Shown piece after piece: positions 52,496 to 62,740 of a stretch of DNA of 64,000 bases. The notes below the pieces were generated by a model. It made no database searches, was not told where the DNA came from, and was given only the letters and a program-made list of their open reading frames with translations. Made by a program: the position numbers and the translations under genes. Location of the stretch: assembly GCF_963966145.1 (NCBI RefSeq), contig NC_091048.1, forward strand, positions 14,570,001 to 14,634,000. Reading direction: 5' to 3'. Within the stretch, counting starts at the first letter, position 1. Each line of letters opens with the position of its first letter. The stretch comes from Tenebrio molitor. Lineage: Eukaryota > Arthropoda > Insecta > Coleoptera > Tenebrionidae.

Positions 52496-55400
52496 TCAAG
52501 TTACAGCTGAGGTGTTGTCAGATTGAAGTCCCAATCCAAGAATACATCTGTCATGATTTTCTTTAGGTAAGGCTTTCGTTAGTACATCTGCTATCATTTT
52601 CTCGGTCGGTAGGTACAGGATCTTGATGGGATGTTTCTTCACTGCGTCGCGAATAAAATGGTATCTAACATCAATATGTTTTGATCTTGCATGATAGACG
52701 GAATTTTCGGTTAATCTTCCAGCACCTTGAGTATCGTTAAAAACCACAACGTTGGCTAGTGATTGAAATCCCAATTCCTAGAGGTAACCAATTAGAAAAA
52801 CTGCTTCCTTGGATGCATCACTGAGTGCCATATATTCGGCTTCGGTAGACGATAATGCGACGGATCGTTGCTTTCTGGATTCCCAGGAGAAAGCAGCGCC
52901 GGAGAGTATGAAAGTTGATCCCGTGTAAGATCTTCTATCAATCTCGCAGTTCGCCCAGTCTGCGTCTACGTAGCAGGTTAAATTATCCTGATTCTTCCTG
53001 TAGATGAGTTTCTTGTCGATGGTTCCTTTCAGATATCTAAGAACTCTCTTAGCCGCTGTGCAATGTTTCTTGCGGTAACAATTGCTGAATTGACTCAGGA
53101 CGCTCACAGCATGTGATACATCTGGACGAGTCCCCACTGCAACATACATAAGCTCTCCTATTAGCTCTCTAAAAGGAAAATTTGTGTCTTCGTTGTCATC
53201 TTCAGAATGAAGTTCAGAAAGTTTAGATCCAACTGTAAGCGGTGTCAAAACGGGCTTACAATCTTCCATGCGATATCTCTTCAAGATTTACCGGATATAT
53301 CCTGCTTGAGACAGGCATATTTCAATTTCATTTTGCTCTATTTGAATGCCCAAACAGTATTTTGCTAAACCAAAATCTTTGATACGAATAGTTTTGGAAA
53401 GAACGTCTTTGTTTTGCCTTTCTCTTTCCTGATTTCCGGAGATAATTAATATATCGTCCACATAGATCAAAAAAAATGTTCTCGTGTTGTTGTCAACGTA
53501 TACACACGGATCTGCATTTGTTGGAACAAGTCCTGCTCTTTTCATTGTTTTATCTATTTCGTAGTTCCATTGTCGACCTGCTTGTCGCAACCCGTACAGA
53601 GCGTTACGAAGTCTGCAGATTTTATTTTCACCTTGAAGATCTCTCAACATAACTCGAGCTTTTTTCACAAGTGTATGATCATCTTCTTCTTCATCGATGA
53701 TTCGTTGGAGCATTTCTTTGAGCAATACGGGTTTTTCCATAAAAACCTCCGTGTCTATTTTACCGTTTAAATATGCGCTTGTTACATCCAGCTGCGATAT
53801 TTTCAAATTGTATTCAACTGCTAGGGCCACCAACAATCTCAATGAGCTTAAACGAGCAACTGGCGCAAACGTGTCATGGAAGTCAATCCCAGGTCTCTGA
53901 GTAAATCCCTTAGCCACTACTCTCGCCTTACGTCGGTCTAAGGTTCCATCAGCTGCATACTTGTTGCGGAGAACTGTCCTGCAACCCACTACTTTGGCGT
54001 GATTTGGCTTGTCGACGACATCCCATGTGTCGTTGATGACTAGACTCTTAATCTCAGATAGGATGGCATCCTTCCATTCGTCCTTATCTGCACCGTGGAT
54101 AGCTTCTGAAAAAGGAATTTCAGATGCTGCCATCACAAAGTCTATCTCTTCATATCGTGGATCTTCGTCCGAAGTTGGTTCAATGTTCGATCTGTCGACT
54201 ACAACAGGAAGATTTTGATTGTAGATCATGTGATACTGTTTCTTCGGTCTTCCAACTTTTCCAGTTAAAATCTTGCGAGGTCTTCCCGGACCCCTCTTGG
54301 TTTTGATTGCGTCATCCATTTTCTCGATCTCTTCGTCTGGAGTGACTATCTCACCTGCGACTTCTTCGTCTTCTTCGAAATCTTCTTGCATCAATGGAAT
54401 TTCTTGCATATTGACAGTTGGAGCCTTCGTCTCTTCTAGACTGTTTTCCCCCCCACAAATGTCAATATCAACTCTTCCGCTAGGATCCATATTGCCCAAT
54501 AGATCGGAGAGCTTAAACCTTCCATTTAAAGTTTCACTTGAGATTATATCTTCGTACTCATTGCTTTCGAATTCTTCTAAGAATTTGACGTCTCTCGAAA
54601 TTCGAATTTTTTGCTCTGGCGGTATCCAGACTCGATACCCTTTTGGATAATCTGAATAACCAACAAATATTCCTTCAACAGTTTTCGAGTCAAATTTCCC
54701 TCGATTACTTGATTTATCCAAAACGTAAGCTTTGCAACCAAATATTTGTAGATGACTAACATCTGGAGACTTCCCAGTCCAACGTTTATAGGGAATATCT
54801 CCGTCAATACTTTTGGAGATGCATCTGTTTCGAACGTGATTTGCTGTCATTATGGCTTCTCCCCAAAATGATGCAGGAAGACCAGATTCTAATAACATAC
54901 ATCTGGCAGCCTCTACCAGCGTTCTATTCTTGCGTTCTGCCAAACCGTTCTGTTGAGGACTGTAGACCGTAGTCAAACGACGTTGAATACCAGAGTCTCG
55001 GAAAATTTTGTTCATTTTCTTGTTGCAATATTCTTTTCCATTATCTGATTGAACTGCTTTGATTTTTCTTTCCAATTGTGTTTCCACAAAGTTCTTGTAC
55101 TCTCTAAATTTTGATGCTACTTCGGATTTCTTCCGAATCAGATACGTCTGAGTCCAGCGACTGTAATCGTCTGTAAAAGTAACAAAATAACGAGCACCAC
55201 CCTTAGACTCAATTCTCATAGGCCCGCATACATCTGTATATACGATGTCCAGCAAGTTTGAGGATCGCTTAGGGCGTCTTGGAAACGGGGCGGTAGCAAA
55301 CTTGCCAGAGATGCAAATTTTGCATGGGTTATTGATACTCACAGCGCCTTTTAATTTCGCGCCAGTAACGAGATTTTCCTTCATCATTACTTCCAAATCT

Positions 55401-56686
55401 TTGAAATTTAAATGACCAAAACGTCGATGCCAATTGTTAAAAATGTCACATGTCATAGTCACAGATGTAGCACATGCTTTCTGGTGATTTTCTCGAAGAT
55501 AGAATAGGTCAACATTTCGATCTGCTATCATCTTGACACGTCCACGACGATCTTGGATGAATGTCCGATTCTTCGTAAAAAGAACTTCACGATTCTTGTC
55601 CACGATCTTCGCAATTGACAACAAATTTGTTCTGAAATCAGGAGCATACAGAGTATTTTTCAATTCGATCTTCTTTGCTTGATTTCCAACGAAGGTTAGT
55701 ATGTTCACGCTTCCTTTCGCAATTGCCTGAGTTGTTGCGTTACTTGCCAATTTCAGCTGGCATTGAGCTTTTTGTGAATCGATGAACAATTCCTTGTCGT
55801 TGCAAATGTGTGATGTACATCCGCTGTCCAAACACCATTTATCGTTAGTTTTACCCGAAAAATAAGCTTCATAAACAAGTCCAGCCTTTTGGTTTTCTTC
55901 TCTCTTCTTTTTGAAGCAATCAGCAGCTTTGTGACCACGTTTACCACAGTAATTACACTTGTAGCTAATTTTGGGCTTCGAAGATTTTTCGTCTTGTTTC
56001 TTGTAGTTGTCTTTTGATGAGTTCGAATCCCTTGAGAAATGTTTAGAGAACATGACACCGCCGGTTGAACTTCCGCCAAGTTTCTGATTCCGTGCGTCAT
56101 TCAACTCGACAATCTTCACCTTTAGATTTTCCACATTAGGTAAGCTATCTCTGGACTCGATAGCGCATCAAAAATTCTCAAAACTACTAGGTAAACTGTA
56201 TAGCAACATGATGGACAACAGATCACCATTTATCTCGATGTTCGTTCCTTGTAATTTATCGACTGTGTCCATAAATTTTGCTACGTGTTCACGAACGTCG
56301 TCATCTTCGCGCATTTTGTGTTGTATCAATTGTTTTAATAACGTTGCCTTGCGTGCCGGTCCTTTGGATTCATATATGGATTCTAGTTTCATCCATATCT
56401 CCCGCAAAGTCTCACAACTGCGAATCTGCCTAAGTTCCGATGCGTTCATGGCGAGGATTAAGTCTGATTTCGCCTTGCGATCGGCGGCGATCCATTTCTT
56501 TTGCTCCTCTTCCGTGACAGCACGAGCTTCACCTTCACCGGTAATTTGGGGTTTAGACTTTTCGCCGGATACATACGACCAAGTATCATTCTTGATAAGG
56601 AGGGCTTCTACCTGGATCTTCCATGTATCATAATTGCTTTTATTTAATATTTCAAATCTTGTTGAATTTGTGAAACTCATTTCCAC
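52496..56686 (-). pseudogene. Copia Gag-Pol with three nonsense codons
   Basis: A single frame of 1397 codons runs from the ATG at 56686 to 52496 with no frameshift. It is broken by a TGA at 56168-56166 (in Gag, where copia 1 has Arg in FRIAIESRD, so probably CGA to TGA), a TAA at 53290-53288 (after QAGYIR) and a TAG at 52780-52778 (after FLIGYL). Domains in order are Gag (YDTWKIQVEALLIKN), zinc knuckle (CNYCGKRGHKAADC), protease (WCLDSGCTSHIC), integrase (WHRRFGHLNFKDL, YTDVCGPMR, SPQQNGLAERKNRTLVEAAR), RT (LDVTSAYLNGKID, YVDDILIISG) and RNase H (DADWANCEIDRRSYTG). Two AT-hook-like motifs (PGRPRK, VGRPKKQ) lie between integrase and RT, as in copia 1. Confidence 0.92.
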
Positions 56687-56751
56687 TATATTGCGTTAGA
56701 TTTTGCGCGATAGCAGTCTTCAAATTTCAATTAATCGTGAACCTGTTTGTA

Positions 56752-56765
56752 CTGGGCCCATAACC
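56752..56765 (-). other. Primer binding site, initiator tRNA-Met anticodon arm
   Basis: On the minus strand GGTTATGGGCCCAGT directly follows the 5' LTR. It is an exact complement of the initiator tRNA-Met anticodon arm (ACTGGGCCCATAACC). Confidence 0.75.
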
Positions 56766-56840
56766 TGTGAGAGTTTCAGTGAATCAGAAATACAGGTTCA
56801 GCGAACACGAAATTCTTTATTTGTGACAACTCGTTAAAAG

Positions 56841-56911
56841 TAGTGTACCTATATAAAAGTTTACTAAACTAAGTTTACTAAAGTTTAGTAAACTTTTATA
56901 TAGGTACACTA
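56841..56911. repeat. 71-bp palindromic micro-MITE with 8-bp TSD
   Basis: TAGTGTACCTATATAAAAGT plus TTACTAAACT is mirrored at the right end, leaving only about 10 bp unpaired. The flanks GTTAAAAG (56833-56840 and 56912-56919) are perfect 8-bp copies. The other LTR has a single GTTAAAAG here. Confidence 0.88.
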
Positions 56912-56950
56912 GTTAAAAGTACAATTGTTTGTTATTATGTGCCTACTATA

Positions 56951-57833
56951 CAGTGTGGAAATTACTTATGGAATAAATTCAATAATTTCAAAACTAATGA
57001 CCTTTGTCGAAAACGCTGAAACAGGTCAATTTTTATTTCTCGTAATACTTATTTTAAGTTACTTCATTTGCTCATGACGTGATCCATTTTTGAGCTATGA
57101 CGTCATCACCAATTTTTTTAAATGACAACCCCCACTTTTTTCTTCTCTTTCTGCTAGACCTGCATACTACCTAAACTATGAATTAAAAAATTTGGTAACT
57201 TACATAACAATTTTTTTGAGAAAATGACAAATTTTACTTCAAAACTTTAATTTAATTTTTAATGTATTTAATTTTTTTTCTATGTGGTTATTTAAAATCG
57301 AGGATTTACTTCAATAGACCAAACAATTTAGAAGATTTAAGATACAGAATTCGCGCTGAAATGGAACAAATTAGCCCTAACATAATTGAGCGCGGTGTAC
57401 AATGTTTACACTCCTGTGTGAGTGCTAAATAGTTGGCGGGGGGCAATTTCAACATTTGCGTTACATTTTATTGTTAACCTTAGCTGTTTGTTTTTGTTTG
57501 AGGTCAATTAAATTTTTTACATTAAAAATTAAATTAAATTTTTGAAGTAAAATTTGTCATTTTCTCAAAAAAAATTGTTATGTAAGGTACAAACTTTTTT
57601 TATACATCGTTTAGGTAGTAAGAAGGTCTATCAGAAAGATGACAAAAAGTGGGGGTTGTCATTTAAAAAAATTGGTGATGACGTAATAGCTCAAAAATTG
57701 ATAACGTCATGAACAAGTGAAGCAACTTAAAATAAGCACTATGAGAAATAAAAATTGACCTGTTTCAGCGTTTTCGACAAGTGTCATTAGTTTTGAAATT
57801 ACTGAATTTATTCCATAAGTAGTTTCCATACTG
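56951..57833. repeat. 883-bp TA-flanked palindromic MITE in the LTR
   Basis: CAGTGTGGAAATTACTTATG is mirrored by CATAAGTAGTTTCCATACTG. The arms stay alike for over 200 bp (ACCTGTTTCAGCGTTTTCGAC, ATTTTTTTAAATGACAACCC). TA borders both sides and the other LTR carries a single TA at this site. Confidence 0.88.
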
Positions 57834-58020
57834 TATAACACAACACATGGCAACACCAAAGGGTAAAATTGCCCAAACTCCAACACAATTTTATTGAGGC
57901 AGCCAGTTTTCAATTGTACGTCGCAGCAAGTGGAGTTCGATCATTCAATGGTTTGAAATTTTATATTTCCGAATATAACGGCCAAGGGCATTTAGCAAAC
58001 GATGAAATTTTATCTTAAGT

Positions 58021-58399
58021 TCAATGGACAACATTTTATTTTTTTAACCGCCCGGTTTTTTTGTTTAAGTAAAAAATATAGCTATAAAAAATACGAAACA
58101 CGTGTTCTTTATTTCATTTTTAATTTTTTGTATTAATTTTTTATTTCAATTTTATATAATTTGAAAAAGATGGGCAAAAAAGATAGGCCTTGGCGAAACC
58201 TGGCCAGTGTAGCAATAAAAAACCTAAGGAAATATCAAAAAACGCGTTATTGTTTTTTAAATATGGCATAGCCAAACTAGAGTGGTATATAAGAGAAAGT
58301 AAGCTCGATCGTGGTTCCTAGGGGAGTGTTTGAGAGTTAGATTTGAGTTGGCAACGTGGTTTTCACAAAATTTGTGAAGGTAATTCAAGCAAATTTAAA
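58021..58399. other. AT-rich spacer; possible split palindrome
   Basis: GTGGTTCCTAGGGGAGTGTT at 58312 is mirrored loosely by AACGCCCCTAAGAACCAGGA at 60190. The Helitron may therefore have landed inside an older inverted-repeat element. No gene is seen. Confidence 0.4.
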
Positions 58400-58958
58400 T
58401 CTAATATATAAAATTCTCGTGTCACTGTTTTAGTTATCATACTCCTCCGAAACGGCTTGACCGATTTTGATGAAATTTTATATGTATATTCAGTAGGTCT
58501 GAGAATAGGTTGTTATCTATTTTTTATACCCCTAAGTGATAAGGGTGGTCCACCCCAAATTTAATTTTTTTATTTTTTGGACAAAATTGTTTATTTTTAT
58601 TTTTTTATGATGTGGCATTAAAAAATACGTACAACCCTAAATTTTCACCCTTCTACCATCAACCCCTATTTTTTAATAACGATATTAGTAAATCAATTAT
58701 TTTCAACCTCGGTCGATAACTTGATCGTTCAGTTAATTCAGTGATTTCATATAACCTCAAAAGTACTCGACATGTTTCACGAGCTCACACCAATGATTTT
58801 TATAGTGTTACACATTGTTGGATTTGTCTCCGCCCCGATTAGCAGAAACATCGAATAACTAACGAAAAAAAATGTATGAAGAAAATTAATTTTGAAAGGT
58901 TATGTCATCTGTCATTGTCACTGTGCACTGCAATTGTCTTACATACTTTTGCATTGTA

Positions 58959-59765
58959 CAGGGTGCGACAACATAACTTCCTTTTTTGAAATGAGCGCCA
59001 ATCAGACTGTAATGGGGCGGGAGTGGTCTTATTCGGAAGCCGTGGTCCCGTGGTTTTAAAGATTTGTTGCCTATCTCTGTCAGCTGCCATCATGCGTTGG
59101 AAGCATGGAGGTAGTATTAACAGGAGGGAGCACTATTTAAAAAAAGCGGAAATGCCGCGTAAATGCGCACTGTCATAAAGTGGTACTAAATGCAGAGCGC
59201 ACCATGTGGAAAGATCCCAGCAGAGGGCCAGCAGTGTCACTAACGCTTGCGCGTAGTTTGAGAAGAGTCATAAAGTGGTACCAGAGAGTGGCCGACTGAT
59301 ACCCCATCTAAAGCATTGACGGTATAGGGCTATAGGGAATGCTCCCTCCTGTTAATACTACCTCCATGGTTGGAAGAGTGGAGATGGAGACCCTGCGTTT
59401 GCCGTCGAGGTCTACTTTTCAAACTGATATTCTGTGATCGCAACCCTTCCGAAATCGCTGCAATGTTGGGTCGTGTCCCGAACCAGAAATCATTTGTTAC
59501 ATGGGTCACTACGTTCAGACAAACCGGGAGTGCGACAAGACGAAGAACTGGAGTTTCACTTCAATAAGGGACAATTTGTAGTAGAGAACTCGCTCGCCAG
59601 ATTTGGCCCCTTGCGATTTTGTTTATGGGTTTTTTTGAAATCTCGCGTTTAATCAACCATCTAAGGACCCTACAAGACCTGAAGGCCAACATCCGTGCAG
59701 AAATTGCACATCACGTGACGTGAATACGAATGAATAATCTCCGTCGAAGGGCGTAGTGCTTAGTA
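58959..59765 (+). pseudogene. Mariner-like (DUF4817-type) element relic inside the Helitron
   Basis: A tip CAGGGTGCGACAACATAACT follows TA at 58957. Broken frames then give PAFAVEVYFSN, EIAAMLGRVPNQKSFVTWVT with TFRQTGSATRRRTG, and finally LGFLKSRV-like and RTLQDLKANIRAEIAHHV segments. These are the helix-turn-helix start and the extreme C-terminus of mariner-like transposases; the DDE centre is deleted. No right tip was found. Confidence 0.7.
59104..59368. repeat. 265-bp hAT-like MITE
   Basis: CATGGAGGTAGTATTAACAG plus GAGGGAGCA is mirrored at the right end. Perfect 8-bp duplications GTTGGAAG lie at 59096-59103 and 59369-59376. The interior contains a second partial inverted pair (CATAAAGTGGTAC repeated at 59175 and 59270). 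Confidence 0.87.
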
Positions 59766-60162
59766 TTAAATTAAGGTACAGTTGGTTGCAAAAAAAAACG
59801 GGAACTGTCAGAATAAAATTGACACATTTTTACAATTTTTTCATGGTGTGACCTCTTCTTACGAGAGATAAGTTAGAATTAGAGTCAAAATTCAGACATT
59901 TTTAGAAATTATTTGGTAGGTATTGTCGAGTAAACAATTAATTGATAAATGGACAAAACCAAATTTACATTAGAAAAATTTTCGTTTCCGGTTTTTTTTT
60001 GCAACCAACTGTATTAAATTTGTGTATGCATTAAATCATTAAATTTCAATTCATTTTAATTATTCATTTTATCTTAATAAAAAAACTTAATTTAATTCAC
60101 CTAATAACTTAACACAACATTTATTGATTCTGAGGCGGTACGAAGTTCGCCGGGTCAGCTAG

Positions 60163-60717
60163 TAGTTAACATAATATTTATCATCGAAAAACGCCCCTAA
60201 GAACCAGGATGGAGCCAACTCTATTTAATAGGTATACTAATTTTAAGCCAAACTATACCTCATTTTTCCTATCGTTCGTATTTTTCAAATAACTTGAAAA
60301 TTAGTGCATAGTGACGTATTTGTAAACGCTCGCAGCTGACGTAATAGAACAAAATTCAAAAAAATTATATGCGATATAGAGGTATACTGTTTGATAAAAA
60401 AAAAACCTCAGTAACGTTCAAACTTAAAAATTTAATGAAAACGGTCGAATTTCGACCGCTGGGCGACCTCTAGTAAACTTAAAAACCAAGAACAGTTCAG
60501 AAGATATACAATGAAAACAACCAAAAACATACACTACGCCGCTGTTGAATGCGAAGGTAATGCGCATGCGCTAGCTCAATTTGGTTTCTGGCGCAGTTTT
60601 ATGGTGTGAACATTTCGATGAAATAAGCTCTACTACGTTGCAAACAGGATTTTCATTTTTCATCAGATTTATTGTTAAAATTTCAAGGTCAATCAGTGTT
60701 GCGTTCAATGCGTACTA
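60163..60717. other. AT-rich spacer
   Basis: No gene or clear element was seen, apart from the possible right half of the split palindrome near 60190. Confidence 0.35.
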
Positions 60718-61396
60718 ACGCGGCCAAAATACTTTGGTCGTCACTTTTTGACACTTCAAATGTAAATAAACTATTAATGTCAATATACATGACAATTTCA
60801 AATTATTCTTGTCAAGAATATGGCATCTTCAGTTTTTGATAAATATACAGGGTTATTCTAAATGATTGTAGTCGAAGTAGGCGTGAAAACTGAATGTAAA
60901 ATTTATGGTTGCCGCTCCACATAAAAAAACATCAAAATGATGTGAATAGTGAGTACACACCGTCCACACACGGGAGTCAAATTGAGTGCAAAACAATTCA
61001 ATATATCTGGATTCAATCGTTAATTTAACAAAAATAAATAAAAATCCCATCACCGCACTTTTCACCTAAAAAATGACAGTGACAGCGACAAAACTGACAG
61101 TTCACATGAAAGCGGCAAAAATATAATAACATGGGCATGGCCTACTTCGACTACAATAATTTAGAATAACCCTGTAGAATCGTCTTACTTGCTTCTGAAG
61201 GTTGTCTAAACCGCGACCATGTTGATCTTTTGCTTTTGAACCCTGCCTCCGCAGCTGGGATTTACCCCACCCGTATGACACTGATGGATTAAAATAATTT
61301 TGACAACAGTAAAAAATAAGGTTAAACATCCTAAAGCTTGCTTTACAATTGAATATCATTTATGTCACATTGACGACCAAAGTATTTTGGCCGCGA
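60718..61396. repeat. MITE (CGCGGCCAAAATACTTTGG), second copy, interrupted
   Basis: Outside the nested insertion the sequence is nearly identical to the copy at 36969-37318, including TGCCTCCGCAGCTGGGAT. TA borders both sides. The nested MITE occupies 60848-61174. Confidence 0.88.
60848..61174. repeat. 327-bp TA-flanked MITE nested in the previous element
   Basis: CAGGGTTATTCTAAATGATT plus GTAGTCGAAGTAGGC is mirrored at the right end with one mismatch. TA borders it. The sister copy at 36969 reads AAATATAGAATCG across the site, showing one TA where this copy has two. Confidence 0.92.
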
Positions 61397-61398
61397 TA

Positions 61399-61762
61399 GT
61401 ACTATGGCGGACAATAAATTTAGGCCGGCCTGTCATTGAGTTGACATCAAAATGTGAAGCTGGCATTATGTTCAATTAACCCCATTTTCGATTTTTATCA
61501 TTCTTGTCATCGTGACAGCGACAATCAAAATTAAAATTGGGAAAAGAAGCGTGCACCAGAGAGAAGTGCTACTACAAATCAGTTATGCTAGTGCGTCATG
61601 ATCTGTAACTTACGAAAAGGGCGAAGGAAACGCCAAACAGCTTGAAAACCTTCAGTTTGACAAACTGACACATCAGTCATAATGACAATAAATGGTCGCT
61701 TGCATTGACTTTTTTGAAATGTCAGAAATTTGCCGACCTAAATTATTGTCCGCCATAGTACT
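61399..61762. repeat. MITE adjoining the previous element (AGTACTATGGCGGAC)
   Basis: AGTACTATGGCGGACAATAA plus TTTAGG is mirrored by CCTAAATTATTGTCCGCCAT plus AGTACT. It starts within three bases of the end of the preceding MITE. Confidence 0.8.
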
Positions 61763-61926
61763 TATGTATTACGAGGTGAAATTTTAAAAAACACCCGATA
61801 GTTTAAAACATGGTTAAACTAAATTATCGTCGGAATCCGAATCAGACTCGATCAACAAAATACCTAATTAATGGAAGAAAATCAAAATTCAAGAGCCACA
61901 TTTTCTTTGATTTGTCAGAAATTATA

Positions 61927-62161
61927 CGGGGTGATCAAATAGGACTGTTTAAGTTGGTAACACTGAATTGTATTTTAAATTGTATAACAGGAGTAACTTT
62001 CGGTTGTTGATGGCTTGTCGTTGTTAATGCTATACCTACATCAGATATTTGTCAAATAAACCAACAAAACATACCCGGTTGCAGTGTTATAAATAACCGA
62101 AATATATATAAAATTTTCTTAATTGTACTGCCAACTTAAACAGTCCTTTTTGATCACCCGG
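61927..62161. repeat. 235-bp TA-flanked MITE (CGGGGTGATCAA), copy 2
   Basis: It matches the 40213-40436 copy throughout with scattered differences and a small insertion (GATATTTGTC near 62044). TA borders both ends. Confidence 0.9.
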
Positions 62162-62163
62162 TA

Positions 62164-62740
62164 GGTAATAATTTGAATTTGTCAATTTGCCGCGTCAAGG
62201 TAAATTGCCAATTTAGGAAATTCAAAATTACTAAAATGAAATGGAAAAGTGATAAGTACCACAGACCATCAACAGAATTAAGACTTTCAAAACCCGTATA
62301 AAACATGGGAGACACTGACAACACTAGCGCTGCTCTAGCGTTAGGCCAAACTAAATTACCGAATTTACTCGTTAATCCGATCGGGAATTTCTGTTTAAAA
62401 AGAAGGTTGATTTGAATATTAATTAATAATGTCATCAGTAATTTTGAATTTTCTAATTACTGTCAAGGTTTAGTCAATAAATTTTATGAATTGTTCTACA
62501 AAATAAATTACTCCAAACCAGTATCTTGAGATAATTTTTCGTTATCTTTTTATTTGGTAAGTTATCTTGTTCTTTTTGAAAAAGTTCGAAATATGGTTTT
62601 TTCTAATTCCGTTGTAAAATGTCGAATTTTATGTTGTCGTTTTGAATGTCAAAATGACGTTCTTTTTTGCACTAATGCGTTTTGATTGTCACTTTTTTGC
62701 ATTAATGCGAAAAAAAAGTGTCAAATTCAATTAAGAATAA
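62164..62740. other. Spacer before the tyrosine recombinase gene
   Basis: No gene is visible. Two near-identical tracts, CACTTTTTTGCATTAATGCG (62690) and a related TTTTTTGCACTAATGCG (62662), lie just beyond the recombinase stop codon and might be part of its element. Confidence 0.35.

Larger units (their letters stand above)
52334..57885 (-). mobile_element. Copia-type LTR retrotransposon 2 (minus strand)
   Basis: On the minus strand the LTRs read TGTTGGAGTTT ... CTCTCACA. The 3' LTR is 52334-52488 (155 bp). The 5' LTR is 56766-57885, enlarged by two insertions. A 5-bp duplication CAATT borders the element (52329-52333 and 57886-57890). A purine tract (CTTGAAGGGGGG on the minus strand) precedes the 3' LTR. 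The element disrupts a Helitron helicase. Confidence 0.92.
56766..57885 (-). repeat. 5' LTR of copia 2 with two insertions
   Basis: It matches the 155-bp 3' LTR once the 71-bp element at 56841-56911 and the 883-bp element at 56951-57833, with their duplications, are removed. Confidence 0.88.
52045..58020 (+). pseudogene. Helitron helicase C-terminus, split by copia 2
   Basis: Left part (52045-52333): LLIRNLNTKEALDCGTRIRI, HRNAIDCEVLTGTERNKRIL, LPFNFQRSQFPI, then in the next frame AMTINKSQKQTFEKIAI. These are the last motifs of the PIF1-type helicase of Helitrons. Right part (57891-58020): RQPVF, then QLYVAASGVRSFNGLKFYIS and a stop at about 58017, the very end of the same protein. A frameshift lies near 52280 and a small deletion near 57918. 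The copia element sits precisely between EKIAI and the RQPVF segment. Confidence 0.85.
58400..60162 (+). mobile_element. Non-autonomous Helitron
   Basis: The 5' end reads TCTAATATATAAAATTCTCG after an A, and the 3' end reads CGAAGTTCGCCGGGTCAGCTAG before a T. This is the A|TC...CTAG|T structure of Helitrons, with a self-complementary CGAAGTTCG stretch upstream of the 3' terminus. No Rep/helicase is encoded. It carries a mariner-type relic and a small hAT-like MITE. Confidence 0.88.

Noticed and set aside
56163..56171. TGA in copia 2 Gag as a programmed readthrough codon
   Set aside because: It lies inside Gag before the zinc knuckle, replaces a conserved Arg, and is accompanied by two other stops; point mutation is simpler.
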